Below are positions 1-6,025 of a stretch of DNA of 7,989 nucleotides, piece after piece. The position numbers were made by a program, and so were the translations under genes. Each line of letters opens with the position of its first letter. Position 1 is the first letter of the stretch. Source of the DNA: Clostridium sp. UBA6758 (GTDB lineage: Bacteria; Bacillota; Clostridia; Clostridiales; Clostridiaceae); the NCBI GenBank assembly GCA_002453475.1, contig DKGY01000116.1, positions 202,872 to 210,860 on the forward strand. The letters run 5' to 3'. The notes beneath the pieces were generated by a model, which saw nothing but the letters and a program-made list of their open reading frames with translations, searched no databases and had not been told where the DNA came from.

Positions 1-771
1 TTCTTTTAATTTTTCTATATATTCCCAAGAAATACTTGAATTTTTAATACCTCCATACACTTGAATCATGTATAAATTAAAGTATTCTACATTAATAAAT
101 ATTTGAAATTGAACTTTCCCTAGGTTAGTGGTTAAGTATCTTCTATGTCTTGTCACATATACTTTATAAGCAATATCTCTCATTATTCTAGAACATTTAT
201 CTTCTATGGTATTATCATACTCTCCCCTTAAGATATTTTTAAATTGCTTGTTTATTAAAATAAAAGCCTCTTGCATGCTTTTTCCTAAAATAGACCTTTC
301 ATTTACTCTATTTATATAACTTGCTCCTACTACTATTAAAACTCCAAAGATTACAGATAAAATTCTTAAAGGTAGTTCTCCTAATGATACCTGCGCATAT
401 TGAGTAAATACATATAGCATTATAAAGGGTTTATAAAAAGTTAAATCATAGGGCGATACTATAGTATACATTATAAGAAAAATAGCAAAAAAGTTTATAG
501 GTATCCCCCAAAATATATTTATAGATGAAAAATATGCTGTTAGAACAATAACTAAATCAATAAGGATTATTTTAATGGCTTTATTAAAGGTTTTAACCTG
601 AAAATTTTGTCTTCCCATAACCGTTGAAGTAAGGGCTATAGGAAACGCAATCATTATATTCTTAACTCCAAATAATATGCCTACTCCAAACAGAGTTATT
701 ACAGCTACTGAGCCATGCTTTATCATTGAATATGTATTCATATTAAATTTCTTTACTAGTTTATTATACAT
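1..771 (-). CDS. FUSC-like (aromatic acid exporter/fusaric acid resistance type) membrane protein, C-terminus beyond window
   Basis: The frame is open from an ATG at 771 to the left edge (257 codons, no stop), so this is the N-terminal part of a longer protein. An AAGGATG Shine-Dalgarno-like site sits about 8 nt before the ATG. The first ~155 residues are very hydrophobic, with about six likely membrane segments (near 21-36, 38-53, 66-82, 86-105, 113-129, 135-152). A charged, probably cytosolic region follows (NRVNERSILGKSMQEAF near 154-170, then a basic TRHRRYL stretch near 207-213). A membrane half followed by a soluble helical half is the layout of FUSC-family proteins, which are thought to export aromatic acids or similar compounds. 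The family call is by overall resemblance, without a diagnostic motif, and the substrate is unknown. It is separated from the upstream gene by a terminator, so it should have its own promoter, but I see no convincing one in 772-855. Confidence 0.7.
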   Translation of the reverse strand, partial: MYNKLVKKFNMNTYSMIKHGSVAVITLFGVGILFGVKNIMIAFPIALTSTVMGRQNFQVKTFNKAIKIILIDLVIVLTAYFSSINIFWGIPINFFAIFLIMYTIVSPYDLTFYKPFIMLYVFTQYAQVSLGELPLRILSVIFGVLIVVGASYINRVNERSILGKSMQEAFILINKQFKNILRGEYDNTIEDKCSRIMRDIAYKVYVTRHRRYLTTNLGKVQFQIFINVEYFNLYMIQVYGGIKNSSISWEYIEKLKE

Positions 772-855
772 AACACTAACATCCTTATTATAAATATTTA
801 TCTACTTATTATTAGCTAAATTAACTTATGTATTCTATATAATATTGTAATAACT

Positions 856-890
856 AAAAAAAGACATCCTAAAATTTAGGATGTCTTTTT
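856..890 (-). terminator. Rho-independent terminator after the DUF2085 gene
   Basis: An 11-bp perfect inverted repeat (863-873 with 875-885, gacatcctaaa/tttaggatgtc) is flanked by A's at 856-862 and T's at 886-890. On the minus strand this gives a hairpin followed by seven U's. It starts at the stop codon of the DUF2085 gene (889-891), so it ends that two-gene transcript. The run of T's on the other side means it could also stop plus-strand transcription, although no plus-strand gene approaches it. Confidence 0.88.
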
Positions 891-1254
891 ACGTAATAAT
901 TAATTTAAATATGTATCTTCCAGTGTTAAGTCCTAGAACTATAGCAGCTCTAAAAAAGCCTATGGCAGCAATACCTGCAAAAATTCCTGTTAATAACCTT
1001 CTTATATTATTACTAGTCCAATAACCATAAAATTGTCCCATGCCGTCAATAGCTAATGGCATGATAAGTAAAATCTCAATTAAAAGATGAGGTTTTTCAG
1101 AAAATATAATATATATAATTCCAAATAAATATCCTATAAGTATTCCAGTACATCTTGCACATATTGGAAACTGCTTTCCCTTATAAAAAAAAGATCTTTC
1201 AGGTATTCTATGACACAGAAACATATAATGTAGTAATTTATCTATAGACTTCAT
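889..1254 (-). CDS. DUF2085 family small membrane protein
   Basis: A 121-residue protein of unknown function that matches the DUF2085 pattern. It has an N-terminal CHRIPERSF (C14-H15-R16), then FPICARCTGI (C32, R34, C35, G37), an acidic D70-G71 at the end of a hydrophobic segment and a basic NNIRR (82-86) before the last segment. About three membrane spans are likely (near 36-51, 57-72, 87-108). The conserved Cys/His set could bind a metal or be redox active, but that is inference. The ATG at 1254 is 6 nt past the stop of the zinc-ribbon gene, and I see no Shine-Dalgarno sequence before it (the upstream sequence is A/T with AATCAA next to the ATG). Translation therefore probably depends on coupling to the upstream gene. 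It is the second gene of a two-gene operon that ends at the terminator 856-890. Its length is normal for the family. Confidence 0.85.
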   Translation of the reverse strand: MKSIDKLLHYMFLCHRIPERSFFYKGKQFPICARCTGILIGYLFGIIYIIFSEKPHLLIEILLIMPLAIDGMGQFYGYWTSNNIRRLLTGIFAGIAAIGFFRAAIVLGLNTGRYIFKLIIT

Positions 1255-1260
1255 TTGATT

Positions 1261-1560
1261 TTAATAGTAATACATTGCTTCTGATGCAAAGCCTATAACA
1301 ATGCATAAAATATAGAACACTATCCAAGCTACTACTCCACCTATCATCCAGTAACAAAGTGTTTTAGCTGACTTAGGTTTTTCATCTTTCCATAAGAAAT
1401 ATAAAATTATTCCTACTATCGGAAAACAACATGATGCTATACCCGCTAAATGAGATGGATTATCTACAGCCCCCGATTTGGTTTCCTTTACTCTTACTCC
1501 ACACAACGGACATATTTCTGCATTATTGTCTATTTCTTTTCCACAATTTTTACAAAACAT
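1261..1560 (-). CDS. Zinc-ribbon domain small membrane protein
   Basis: A 99-residue protein. A CxxC-x10-CxxC zinc ribbon at residues 3-20 (C3, C6, C17, C20; FCKNCGKEI...CPLCG) is followed by a polar linker and two likely membrane helices (near 39-56 and 68-91) separated by a basic loop (KDEKPKSAK). This is the common 'zinc ribbon domain-containing protein' layout: a cytosolic metal-binding knuckle tethered to the membrane, with no assigned reaction. The frame is open up to an ATG at 1617, but I chose the ATG at 1560. An AGGGGG Shine-Dalgarno lies 8 nt before it, the ribbon starts directly there, and the 1617 ATG has no ribosome site and lies inside the -10 box of a good promoter. Co-transcribed with the DUF2085 gene, 6 nt downstream. 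Confidence 0.85.
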   Translation of the reverse strand: MFCKNCGKEIDNNAEICPLCGVRVKETKSGAVDNPSHLAGIASCCFPIVGIILYFLWKDEKPKSAKTLCYWMIGGVVAWIVFYILCIVIGFASEAMYYY

Positions 1561-1568
1561 CCTTTTTA

Positions 1569-1574
1569 CCCCCT
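1569..1574 (-). promoter_or_regulatory. Shine-Dalgarno site that sets the zinc-ribbon start
   Basis: AGGGGG on the minus strand, 8 nt before the ATG at 1560. The longer in-frame start at 1617 has only A/T sequence before it. This favours the 99-residue protein. Confidence 0.75.
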
Positions 1575-1615
1575 TAATGTTTAATATTATTTTATTTTCT
1601 ACATTTTCTATTAAC

Positions 1616-1644
1616 ATTATATAAATTTTTTATTAATATTGCAA
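1616..1644 (-). promoter_or_regulatory. Sigma-A-type promoter of the zinc-ribbon/DUF2085 operon
   Basis: On the minus strand there is a TTGCAA -35 box (1644-1639), a 17-bp spacer and a perfect TATAAT -10 box (1621-1616). Predicted initiation near 1609 would leave a leader of about 50 nt before the ATG at 1560. It lies in the 75-bp gap behind rluF. The -10 match and spacing are ideal and the -35 matches 4 of 6 positions. Confidence 0.7.
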
Positions 1645-1692
1645 CAAAAATTTCCAAGTTATAGTATATACATAGGAAATATATTACTTCTT

Positions 1693-2370
1693 TTATGTCA
1701 TTAAGACCCTAACTTCATCTTCAGTAAGATATCTCCACATACCTTTCTCTATTCCTTCTACATTTATAGAACAAATTCTTATTCTTTTTAAATCTATCAC
1801 ATTATATCCTAAGACTTTACTCATTCTTCTAATCTGTCTATTTAGTCCTTGAGTTAATATAATTTTAAAGGTATATTCATCTACTTTTATAATGCTGCAA
1901 GGTCGAGTCTTTTCTCCCAGAATACATACACCTGTAGACATATTACTTACAAAATTATCATCTATAGGTTTATCTACCTTTACTACATACTCCTTTTCGT
2001 GATAATTATCTGAATTTAATATTTTATTTGCTAGTTCACCATCATTAGTCATGAGAATTAATCCATGAGATTCTTTATCTAATCTTCCTACTGGAAACAT
2101 ATATTCTTCATAATTTATGAAATCAATGATGTTATTTTCCACATCACTAGCTGCAGTGCATGTAACTCCCATGGGCTTATTAAAGGCTATATAAATTTTC
2201 TTCCTAGCTGTAATAGGCCTATTGTCAATTAAAATTTCATCCTCTAGTTCTACCCATTGCCCAGGAATAGAAAGTATTCCATTTACTTTTACCCTTCCAT
2301 CTTCTATAAGCCTATTAGTCTCTCTTCTTGAACAGATTCCAAGATTACTAAATAATTTATTAATTCTCAT
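1693..2370 (-). CDS. rluF: 23S rRNA pseudouridine synthase, RluF type (RsuA family)
   Basis: A 225-residue enzyme expected to isomerise a uridine to pseudouridine in 23S rRNA during ribosome assembly in the cytosol. Residues 1-48 form an S4 RNA-binding domain (MRINKLFSNLGICSRRE...GRVKVNG). The catalytic domain carries FPVGRLDKES (92-101), where D98 is the expected nucleophile. It then has HEKEYVVKVDKPI (124-136) and LTQGLNRQIRRM (172-183). The latter two blocks resemble E. coli RluF more closely than RluB, RluE or RsuA, hence the symbol, although B/E/F-type assignment in Firmicutes is not fully safe. The E. coli enzyme acts at U2604; target specificity here is inferred. The ATG at 2370 has AGGA 6 nt upstream. 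It lies downstream of the structured element 2401-2520 and the nadC terminator, so it is not simply the end of the nad operon. No strong terminator follows it. Confidence 0.88.
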   Translation of the reverse strand: MRINKLFSNLGICSRRETNRLIEDGRVKVNGILSIPGQWVELEDEILIDNRPITARKKIYIAFNKPMGVTCTAASDVENNIIDFINYEEYMFPVGRLDKESHGLILMTNDGELANKILNSDNYHEKEYVVKVDKPIDDNFVSNMSTGVCILGEKTRPCSIIKVDEYTFKIILTQGLNRQIRRMSKVLGYNVIDLKRIRICSINVEGIEKGMWRYLTEDEVRVLMT

Positions 2371-2400
2371 ATGTTGTCCTTTCCTTTATCATACTAATAT

Positions 2401-2520
2401 TTATCCGATGACTACCAGCTCTAATACGCCATTTTCTTCAAAGTAGGAGTAACGTCACTGGATAACGATTTCTACACTTCAGAGGGAGTAAAATCTCCCT
2501 CTGAAGCAAAGAACTCTGTT
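2401..2520 (-). ncRNA. Candidate structured RNA or dispersed intergenic element upstream of rluF
   Basis: This stretch is about 41% G+C in a ~30% region and codes for nothing convincing. Read on the minus strand, two stems are visible. Stem 1 is a perfect 12-bp hairpin (2506-2495 with 2488-2477, six-base loop). It extends through two G-U pairs and a 7-position outer helix (2516-2510 with 2473-2467), interrupted by one U-U and one G-A mismatch. Stem 2 is a long-range 12-position helix, TTATCCAGTGAC (2465-2454) with GTCATCGGATAA (2412-2401). It has one A-C mismatch and one G-U pair and encloses about 40 nt. Neither stem is followed by a U run, so they are not terminators. From memory it resembles a recurring clostridial intergenic sequence, but I cannot verify that and match it to no named family. 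It could be a leader RNA of rluF, a free-standing RNA or a small repeat. The strand is chosen because flanking genes are all on the minus strand. Confidence 0.55.
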
Positions 2521-2540
2521 TATTTAATCCATTAAATAAA
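2519..2540. repeat. 10-bp perfect inverted repeat with 2-bp centre
   Basis: TTTATTTAAT (2519-2528) and ATTAAATAAA (2531-2540) are exact reverse complements around CC. The site overlaps the U-run side of the nadC terminator and directly precedes the structured element. It could be an operator, or chance in A/T-rich DNA. No promoter with good boxes is visible around it. Confidence 0.4.
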
Positions 2541-2576
2541 AAATATGATTACCATATATTTCACATAGTAATCATA
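2534..2576 (-). terminator. Rho-independent terminator of the nadABC operon
   Basis: On the minus strand a 9-bp perfect stem (2576-2568 TATGATTAC with 2552-2544 GTAATCATA) encloses a 15-nt segment. That segment can extend the helix by six more pairs, three of them G-U, to an AAA loop. It is followed by TTTTTTATTT (2543-2534). The hairpin starts 26 nt after the nadC stop codon. Confidence 0.85.
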
Positions 2577-2602
2577 CTTAAAATAATTATATCACTTTAT
2601 AT

Positions 2603-3451
2603 TTATATTTTCCTAAAGTTTTTTAGTGAGATATCAAAGGCCTTTACAGAATGAGTTAATTCTCCAGATGAAATATAATCTACTCCAGTTTTACCGTAGT
2701 CTAACACTGTTTCTAAGGTAATATTACCTGAACACTCTGTTAAAGCTCTTCCATTTATTAGTTCAACCATATTTCCTGCTAAATCTGGGCTCATATTATC
2801 AAGCATAATTATATCAGCTCCTGCTTCTAGAGCCTCCAAAACCTGCTCTCTAGTTTCAGTTTCAACTTCTATTTTTCTTACAAAAGAAGAATTCTTTTTA
2901 GCTAACTCAATGGCTTCTTTTATACCACCTGCATATCCAATGTGATTATCTTTAATAAGTATTCCATCCGATAAGGAAAATCTATGATTTACTCCTCCTC
3001 CAATTTTAACTGCATACTTTTCAAGAACTCTTAAATTAGGTGTAGTTTTTCTAGTATCTAATATTTTTGTATTAAGTCCCTCTAGTTTCTTTACATATCT
3101 GTTAGTTAAAGTAGAAATACCACTCATTCTTTGAAGTAAATTAAGGGCTATTCTTTCTCCTACTAATATATTGCCCGCATTTCCTGTTACTCTACCGATA
3201 ACCATAGTATTCTTTACTAAGTCTCCATCCTTAACAAACAAGTTAACTTCAACTTCTCCTAAGATTTCAAATACCCTTTTAAAAATATCTAATCCACAAA
3301 TTATACCTTCCTCTTTAGCTATTAAATCAACCTCAGATCTTTCTAGCGGAGAAACTATAGCTGATACAGTTACATCCTCATAGGGACTATCTTCTTTTAA
3401 AGCTCTCTTAATAATATCATCAACAATTAAAAAGTTTAACATACTCACCAT
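2603..3451 (-). CDS. nadC: Nicotinate-nucleotide pyrophosphorylase (carboxylating); quinolinate phosphoribosyltransferase
   Basis: A 282-residue enzyme, the normal family length. It joins quinolinate and phosphoribosyl pyrophosphate to give nicotinate mononucleotide, CO2 and pyrophosphate, the third step of de novo NAD synthesis. Family blocks are intact: LNLLQRMSGIST (103-114), LDTRKTTP (131-138), KIGGGVNHRFSLSDGILIKDNH split over 149-170, EVETE (195-199), IIMLDN (214-219) and ISSGELTHS (260-268). Active-site basic residues R134, K135, H156, R157 and K167 are present. The start overlaps the 3' end of nadB by 32 nt, so translation is probably coupled. The ATG at 3451 has AAGG 4-5 nt before it and AAGGG further up. 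An in-frame ATG at 3442 (MLNFLIVDD) is an alternative with a poorer ribosome site. It is the last gene before the terminator 2534-2576. Confidence 0.95.
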   Translation of the reverse strand: MVSMLNFLIVDDIIKRALKEDSPYEDVTVSAIVSPLERSEVDLIAKEEGIICGLDIFKRVFEILGEVEVNLFVKDGDLVKNTMVIGRVTGNAGNILVGERIALNLLQRMSGISTLTNRYVKKLEGLNTKILDTRKTTPNLRVLEKYAVKIGGGVNHRFSLSDGILIKDNHIGYAGGIKEAIELAKKNSSFVRKIEVETETREQVLEALEAGADIIMLDNMSPDLAGNMVELINGRALTECSGNITLETVLDYGKTGVDYISSGELTHSVKAFDISLKNFRKI

Positions 3452-4742
3452 TTACCTTTCCCTTCAAATAACTAATAAACTTATACTTATATTCCTCATT
3501 TGCATTTTTAACACCACTTATAGCCTTAAGATTTATTCTTTCAACCAATTCGCCACTTAGCTTATCTTCACCTTCATCTACAAGTAAATTAACATGCTGT
3601 GCTGCCTTTCTACTAAAAACTAAACCCTCTAATAAAGAATTGCTTGCTAATCTATTGCTACCATGTACACCTGTACAGCTAACCTCACCTATAGCATATA
3701 AATCTTTCATGGAGGTTTTTGAACTTAAATCAACCTTAATTCCTCCCATACAATAATGATGGGCTGGAGCAATTGGCAATAAATTCTTCTCCATCTTATA
3801 TCCACGTTTTAAACATTGCTCATAAATATATGGAAATCTATTGATTAAAAATTCCTTAGATTTATTAGTCATATCTAAGTAAACATAGGGTGTTTGAGGT
3901 GTCTTACATGTCTCCTTTAAAATCTCTCTTGAAACTATATCTCTAGGTAATAGAGGATTTACAAATTTCTCTCCCAATGCATTTCTTATTACTCCACCTT
4001 CTCCTCTAAGGGATTCTGATAGCAATAACTTACGCCCTCTTACCTTTTCTTCATATAATACGGTAGGATGGAGTTGAAGATAGGATATATCCTTCATAAG
4101 AACATTATGCTTTAATGCAATACTAAGACCATCCCCTGTGATAGTTTCTATATTTGTGGTAGAATTAAAGATCCCCCCAATGCCACCAGTAGCTAATACT
4201 GTAGCTTTAGCATTTATTGTTATAATCTCATTATCGTATTCTATAACTCCACCTATACATCTATTTTTATATTGAATTATATCTAGTAATGTAGCATCTT
4301 CTAATATAGTTATATTTTCTTTACTAGAAACATAATTGATTAGCTTCTCTATTACTTCCTTCCCGGTTTCATCTTTAGAATGTACTATTCTATACTTACT
4401 ATGACCGCCTTCTCTAGTATAGTTTAACTCATGAGTATCCTTATCAAAATCTACTCCTAAACTCAATAGTCTATTAATATCATCAGTAGAACTTTCAACT
4501 ATCTGAGTAACAGCCTCCACTTTATTTTTATAATTGCCAGCTTTTAAAGTATCCTCTATGAAAACTTCTTTGTCCTCAATATCCCTTAAAGTTGATATAC
4601 CACCTTGAGCTAAATAGCTATTACAATCTCTTAACTTATTTTTAGTTATTATTAAAACCTTAAGATCATCCTTTAAATTACAAGCAGTATAAAGGCCTGC
4701 AATACCTGTCCCTATAATTAACACATCATACTTTCTATTCAT
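3420..4742 (-). CDS. nadB: L-aspartate oxidase
   Basis: A 440-residue FAD enzyme that oxidises L-aspartate to iminoaspartate, the substrate of NadA. The Rossmann motif GTGIAGL is at 11-17 near the N-terminus (VLIIGTGIAGLYTA). Flavin and substrate blocks follow: SYLAQGGIS (42-50), REGGHSKYRIVH (110-121), ATGGIGG (184-190), TGDG (202-205), LQLHPT (222-227), SESLRGEGG (242-250, with the family's active-site Arg at 246), PAHHYCMGGI (326-335) and GEVSCTGVHGSNRLASNSLL (352-371). These mark NadB rather than succinate dehydrogenase or fumarate reductase. It ends about 100 residues earlier than the ~540-residue proteobacterial enzymes, lacking most of the C-terminal helical domain. Clostridial NadB proteins are often of this shorter size, so I do not read this as truncation. 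The ATG at 4742 is one base past the nadA stop and has no Shine-Dalgarno sequence, which implies translation by reinitiation or coupling. Its 3' end overlaps nadC. Confidence 0.95.
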   Translation of the reverse strand: MNRKYDVLIIGTGIAGLYTACNLKDDLKVLIITKNKLRDCNSYLAQGGISTLRDIEDKEVFIEDTLKAGNYKNKVEAVTQIVESSTDDINRLLSLGVDFDKDTHELNYTREGGHSKYRIVHSKDETGKEVIEKLINYVSSKENITILEDATLLDIIQYKNRCIGGVIEYDNEIITINAKATVLATGGIGGIFNSTTNIETITGDGLSIALKHNVLMKDISYLQLHPTVLYEEKVRGRKLLLSESLRGEGGVIRNALGEKFVNPLLPRDIVSREILKETCKTPQTPYVYLDMTNKSKEFLINRFPYIYEQCLKRGYKMEKNLLPIAPAHHYCMGGIKVDLSSKTSMKDLYAIGEVSCTGVHGSNRLASNSLLEGLVFSRKAAQHVNLLVDEGEDKLSGELVERINLKAISGVKNANEEYKYKFISYLKGKVNGEYVKLFNC

Positions 4743-4743
4743 T

Positions 4744-5652
4744 TTACTTATTAGATAGAAGGTGCATATTTTCTAAAGATTTATGAGCTTTCAATCTTAG
4801 TTGTTCTTCAATATGCACTTCAAACTCCTCATTAATTAAACAATTATATAAATTTTTAAGAGATATTTTTTTCATATTAGGGCAAATCATTCCACTTTCT
4901 ATAGATATAAAGGTTTTATTAGGACTCTTTTCTTTCATCTGATGAAGAACACCTTCCTCTGTTACTACTATAAATCCATCAGCTTCATCTTTAGCACTAT
5001 AATCTATAAGTTCAGAAGTACCTCCTATAAAATCTCCTAAATCCCTTACTTTTTTAGAACACTCTGGATGAGCTAATACCTTAAAATCTGGATACCTATT
5101 CTTTAAATTTAAAATCTCGCCCTCTTCTACTCTTTCATGAACTGGACAAAATCCATCATAAAGTATAAATTTCTTACTTGGTATATTTTCTTGCAAATAA
5201 CTACCTAGATTTTTATCTGGAAGGAATATTATTTCTTCTTCTTCCACGTTATTTAAAATTTCCTTAGCAGAGGATGATGTAACACAAACGTCAGATAAAG
5301 CTTTAATATCTCCATTGGAATTTATATATGTTATTACCTTTGCATTCGGATTTTTTAATTTCATAGCTTTTAATTTATCTACTGTAGCCATATCTGCCAT
5401 TGGACATGTAGTATCATTTACTGGAATTAATATTTTTTTATTCGGTGACAATATTTTGGCACTCTCAGCCATAAATTTTACTCCACAAAATACTATTGTA
5501 TCTTTAGAACTTTCCATAGCTTTCTTACTTAAAAAATACGAGTCTCCTACTATGTCTGCAACTTCCTGTATTTCTGCTTTTTCATAAAGATGAGCTAATA
5601 TTAAAGCATTCTTCTCTTTTTTTAACTTTAATATATCTTCTTTTAAACCCAA
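4744..5652 (-). CDS. nadA: Quinolinate synthase
   Basis: A 302-residue [4Fe-4S] enzyme that condenses iminoaspartate with dihydroxyacetone phosphate to quinolinate, the second step of de novo NAD synthesis. The three expected cluster cysteines are C83 (NDTTCPMAD), C169 (DGFCPVH) and C257 (GMICPNMK). AHLYEKAEIQEVADIVGDS (20-38), CGVKFMAES (56-64), YINSNGD (109-115) and LAHPECSKKVRDLGDFIGGT (193-212) are family blocks. The length is typical of the shorter NadA type found in Firmicutes and Thermotoga. The start is TTG at 5652: it has a perfect GGAGGTG 8 nt upstream, and the first in-frame ATG (residue 46) would remove conserved sequence. It is the first gene of nadA-nadB-nadC, with its own promoter and a likely operator upstream. 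Confidence 0.95.
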   Translation of the reverse strand: MGLKEDILKLKKEKNALILAHLYEKAEIQEVADIVGDSYFLSKKAMESSKDTIVFCGVKFMAESAKILSPNKKILIPVNDTTCPMADMATVDKLKAMKLKNPNAKVITYINSNGDIKALSDVCVTSSSAKEILNNVEEEEIIFLPDKNLGSYLQENIPSKKFILYDGFCPVHERVEEGEILNLKNRYPDFKVLAHPECSKKVRDLGDFIGGTSELIDYSAKDEADGFIVVTEEGVLHQMKEKSPNKTFISIESGMICPNMKKISLKNLYNCLINEEFEVHIEEQLRLKAHKSLENMHLLSNK

Positions 5653-5660
5653 ATTTTATA

Positions 5661-5667
5661 CACCTCC
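5661..5667 (-). promoter_or_regulatory. nadA: Shine-Dalgarno site that sets the TTG start of nadA
   Basis: GGAGGTG on the minus strand, 8 nt before TTG at 5652. The strong site compensates for the weak start codon. The same AGGTGTATA string (5665-5657) also occurs at 5698-5690 in the operator region. Confidence 0.85.
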
Positions 5668-5680
5668 GTTATATAACTTT

Positions 5681-5709
5681 ACACCTGTATATACACCTAG
5701 TATAACACC
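5681..5709 (-). promoter_or_regulatory. Candidate repressor operator of nadABC (three GGTGT repeats, 12-bp period)
   Basis: On the minus strand GGTGT occurs at 5709-5705, 5697-5693 and 5685-5681, exactly 12 bp apart. The -10 box lies between the first and second copies. The spacer of the last two forms the palindrome TGTATATACA (5686-5695). Tandem sites wrapping a -10 box suggest a repressor. In Firmicutes de novo NAD genes are commonly controlled by NiaR (YrxA) with nicotinic acid as corepressor, so NiaR is the first candidate. That link is inference, and no regulator gene lies in the window. Confidence 0.5.
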
Positions 5710-5726
5710 ATCTTGTAGCTTGTCAA
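5699..5726 (-). promoter_or_regulatory. Sigma-A-type promoter of nadABC
   Basis: On the minus strand there is a perfect TTGACA -35 box (5726-5721), a 16-bp spacer and a TATACT -10 box (5704-5699, 5 of 6 matches). Initiation near 5692 would give a leader of about 40 nt before the TTG start of nadA. Confidence 0.8.
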
Positions 5727-5797
5727 TAATATGTGAAGTTATCATAGAAAATGTTTATATAAAATTTAAGCTGTTACCATCTTCTAACAAGATGTAG

Positions 5798-6025
5798 TCA
5801 AACCTCTCCCCTTGGTGTAGTTCCAAAGCTACAATCTGCCATTAAATATCCATTACCATGACCTACTGCCATTTTTAAAAGATCCTTAATTTTTAAGTTT
5901 ATAAGATTATCTGATGGACATATTGGAGCATCTTCAAGAAATAATTCTAATACTCTATCATCTAAAGATAAAAGTCCTTCATCTACTGTAATTCCGACTG
6001 CTGTAGACGTAAAACTCTTAGTCAC
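5798..6025 (-). pseudogene. Decayed serine hydrolase fragment (class C beta-lactamase/PBP-like family)
   Basis: A 75-codon frame starting at GTG encodes VTKSFTSTAVGITVDEGLL, then SLDDRVLELF, and LKIKDLLKMAVGHGNGYLM. Together these match the region after the SxxK motif of beta-lactamase-related serine hydrolases. Intact members run to several hundred residues, with about a hundred before this point and much more after. Here the frame opens only a few codons before the motif (TGA at 6040-6038), and the catalytic Ser of SxTK is a Tyr codon (TAT, 6028-6026). The Tyr/Asn motif and the C-terminal domain are absent. The frame ends at TGA (5798-5800). A one-base shift around 5810 gives GERFDY followed by an open frame to TAA at 5757-5755. 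GERFDY resembles the PGxRFxYD block of the family, so the remnant probably extends to about 5755 with a frameshift and an internal deletion. I see no ribosome-binding site for it. A functional peptide is unlikely. Confidence 0.75.

Noticed and set aside
772..888. Promoter for the FUSC-like gene
   Set aside because: TATAAT occurs, but directly beside the ribosome-binding site with no acceptable -35 box at 16-18 bp; not supportable.
1646..1680. Inverted repeat atttcc/ggaaat followed by T's as rluF terminator
   Set aside because: Six A/T-rich pairs around a 19-nt loop with a short T run; too weak to call, although rluF has no better candidate.
2222..2446. Plus-strand open frame across the rluF start and the structured element
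   Set aside because: Low-complexity Ser/Leu/Ile translation antisense to a clear gene, with no ribosome-binding site and no family features.
2477..2506. Strong 12-bp hairpin as a terminator
   Set aside because: No run of T's follows it on either strand, and the real nadC terminator lies 40 bases away at 2534-2576. It fits better as part of the structured element.
2401..2520. Known riboswitch or T-box identity for the structured element
   Set aside because: I could not find the T-box AGGGUGG consensus or the conserved cores of the common riboswitches I know, so no named family is assigned.
3171..3383. Plus-strand open frame inside nadC (similar ones inside nadA at 5315-5587 and in the ATPase at 6881-7126)
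   Set aside because: Each lies wholly antisense to a gene with intact family motifs, and the translations look like shadow sequence rich in Ser, Thr and Pro.
3420..4742. NadB read as truncated because it is about 100 residues shorter than the E. coli enzyme
   Set aside because: All flavin and substrate blocks are present, the end overlaps nadC in a normal operon manner, and shorter NadB forms are usual in clostridia.
5778..5794. Hairpin catctt/aagatg as terminator of the ABC operon or hydrolase remnant
   Set aside because: Only 6 bp, with no U run downstream on the minus strand, and it lies inside the decayed hydrolase tail.
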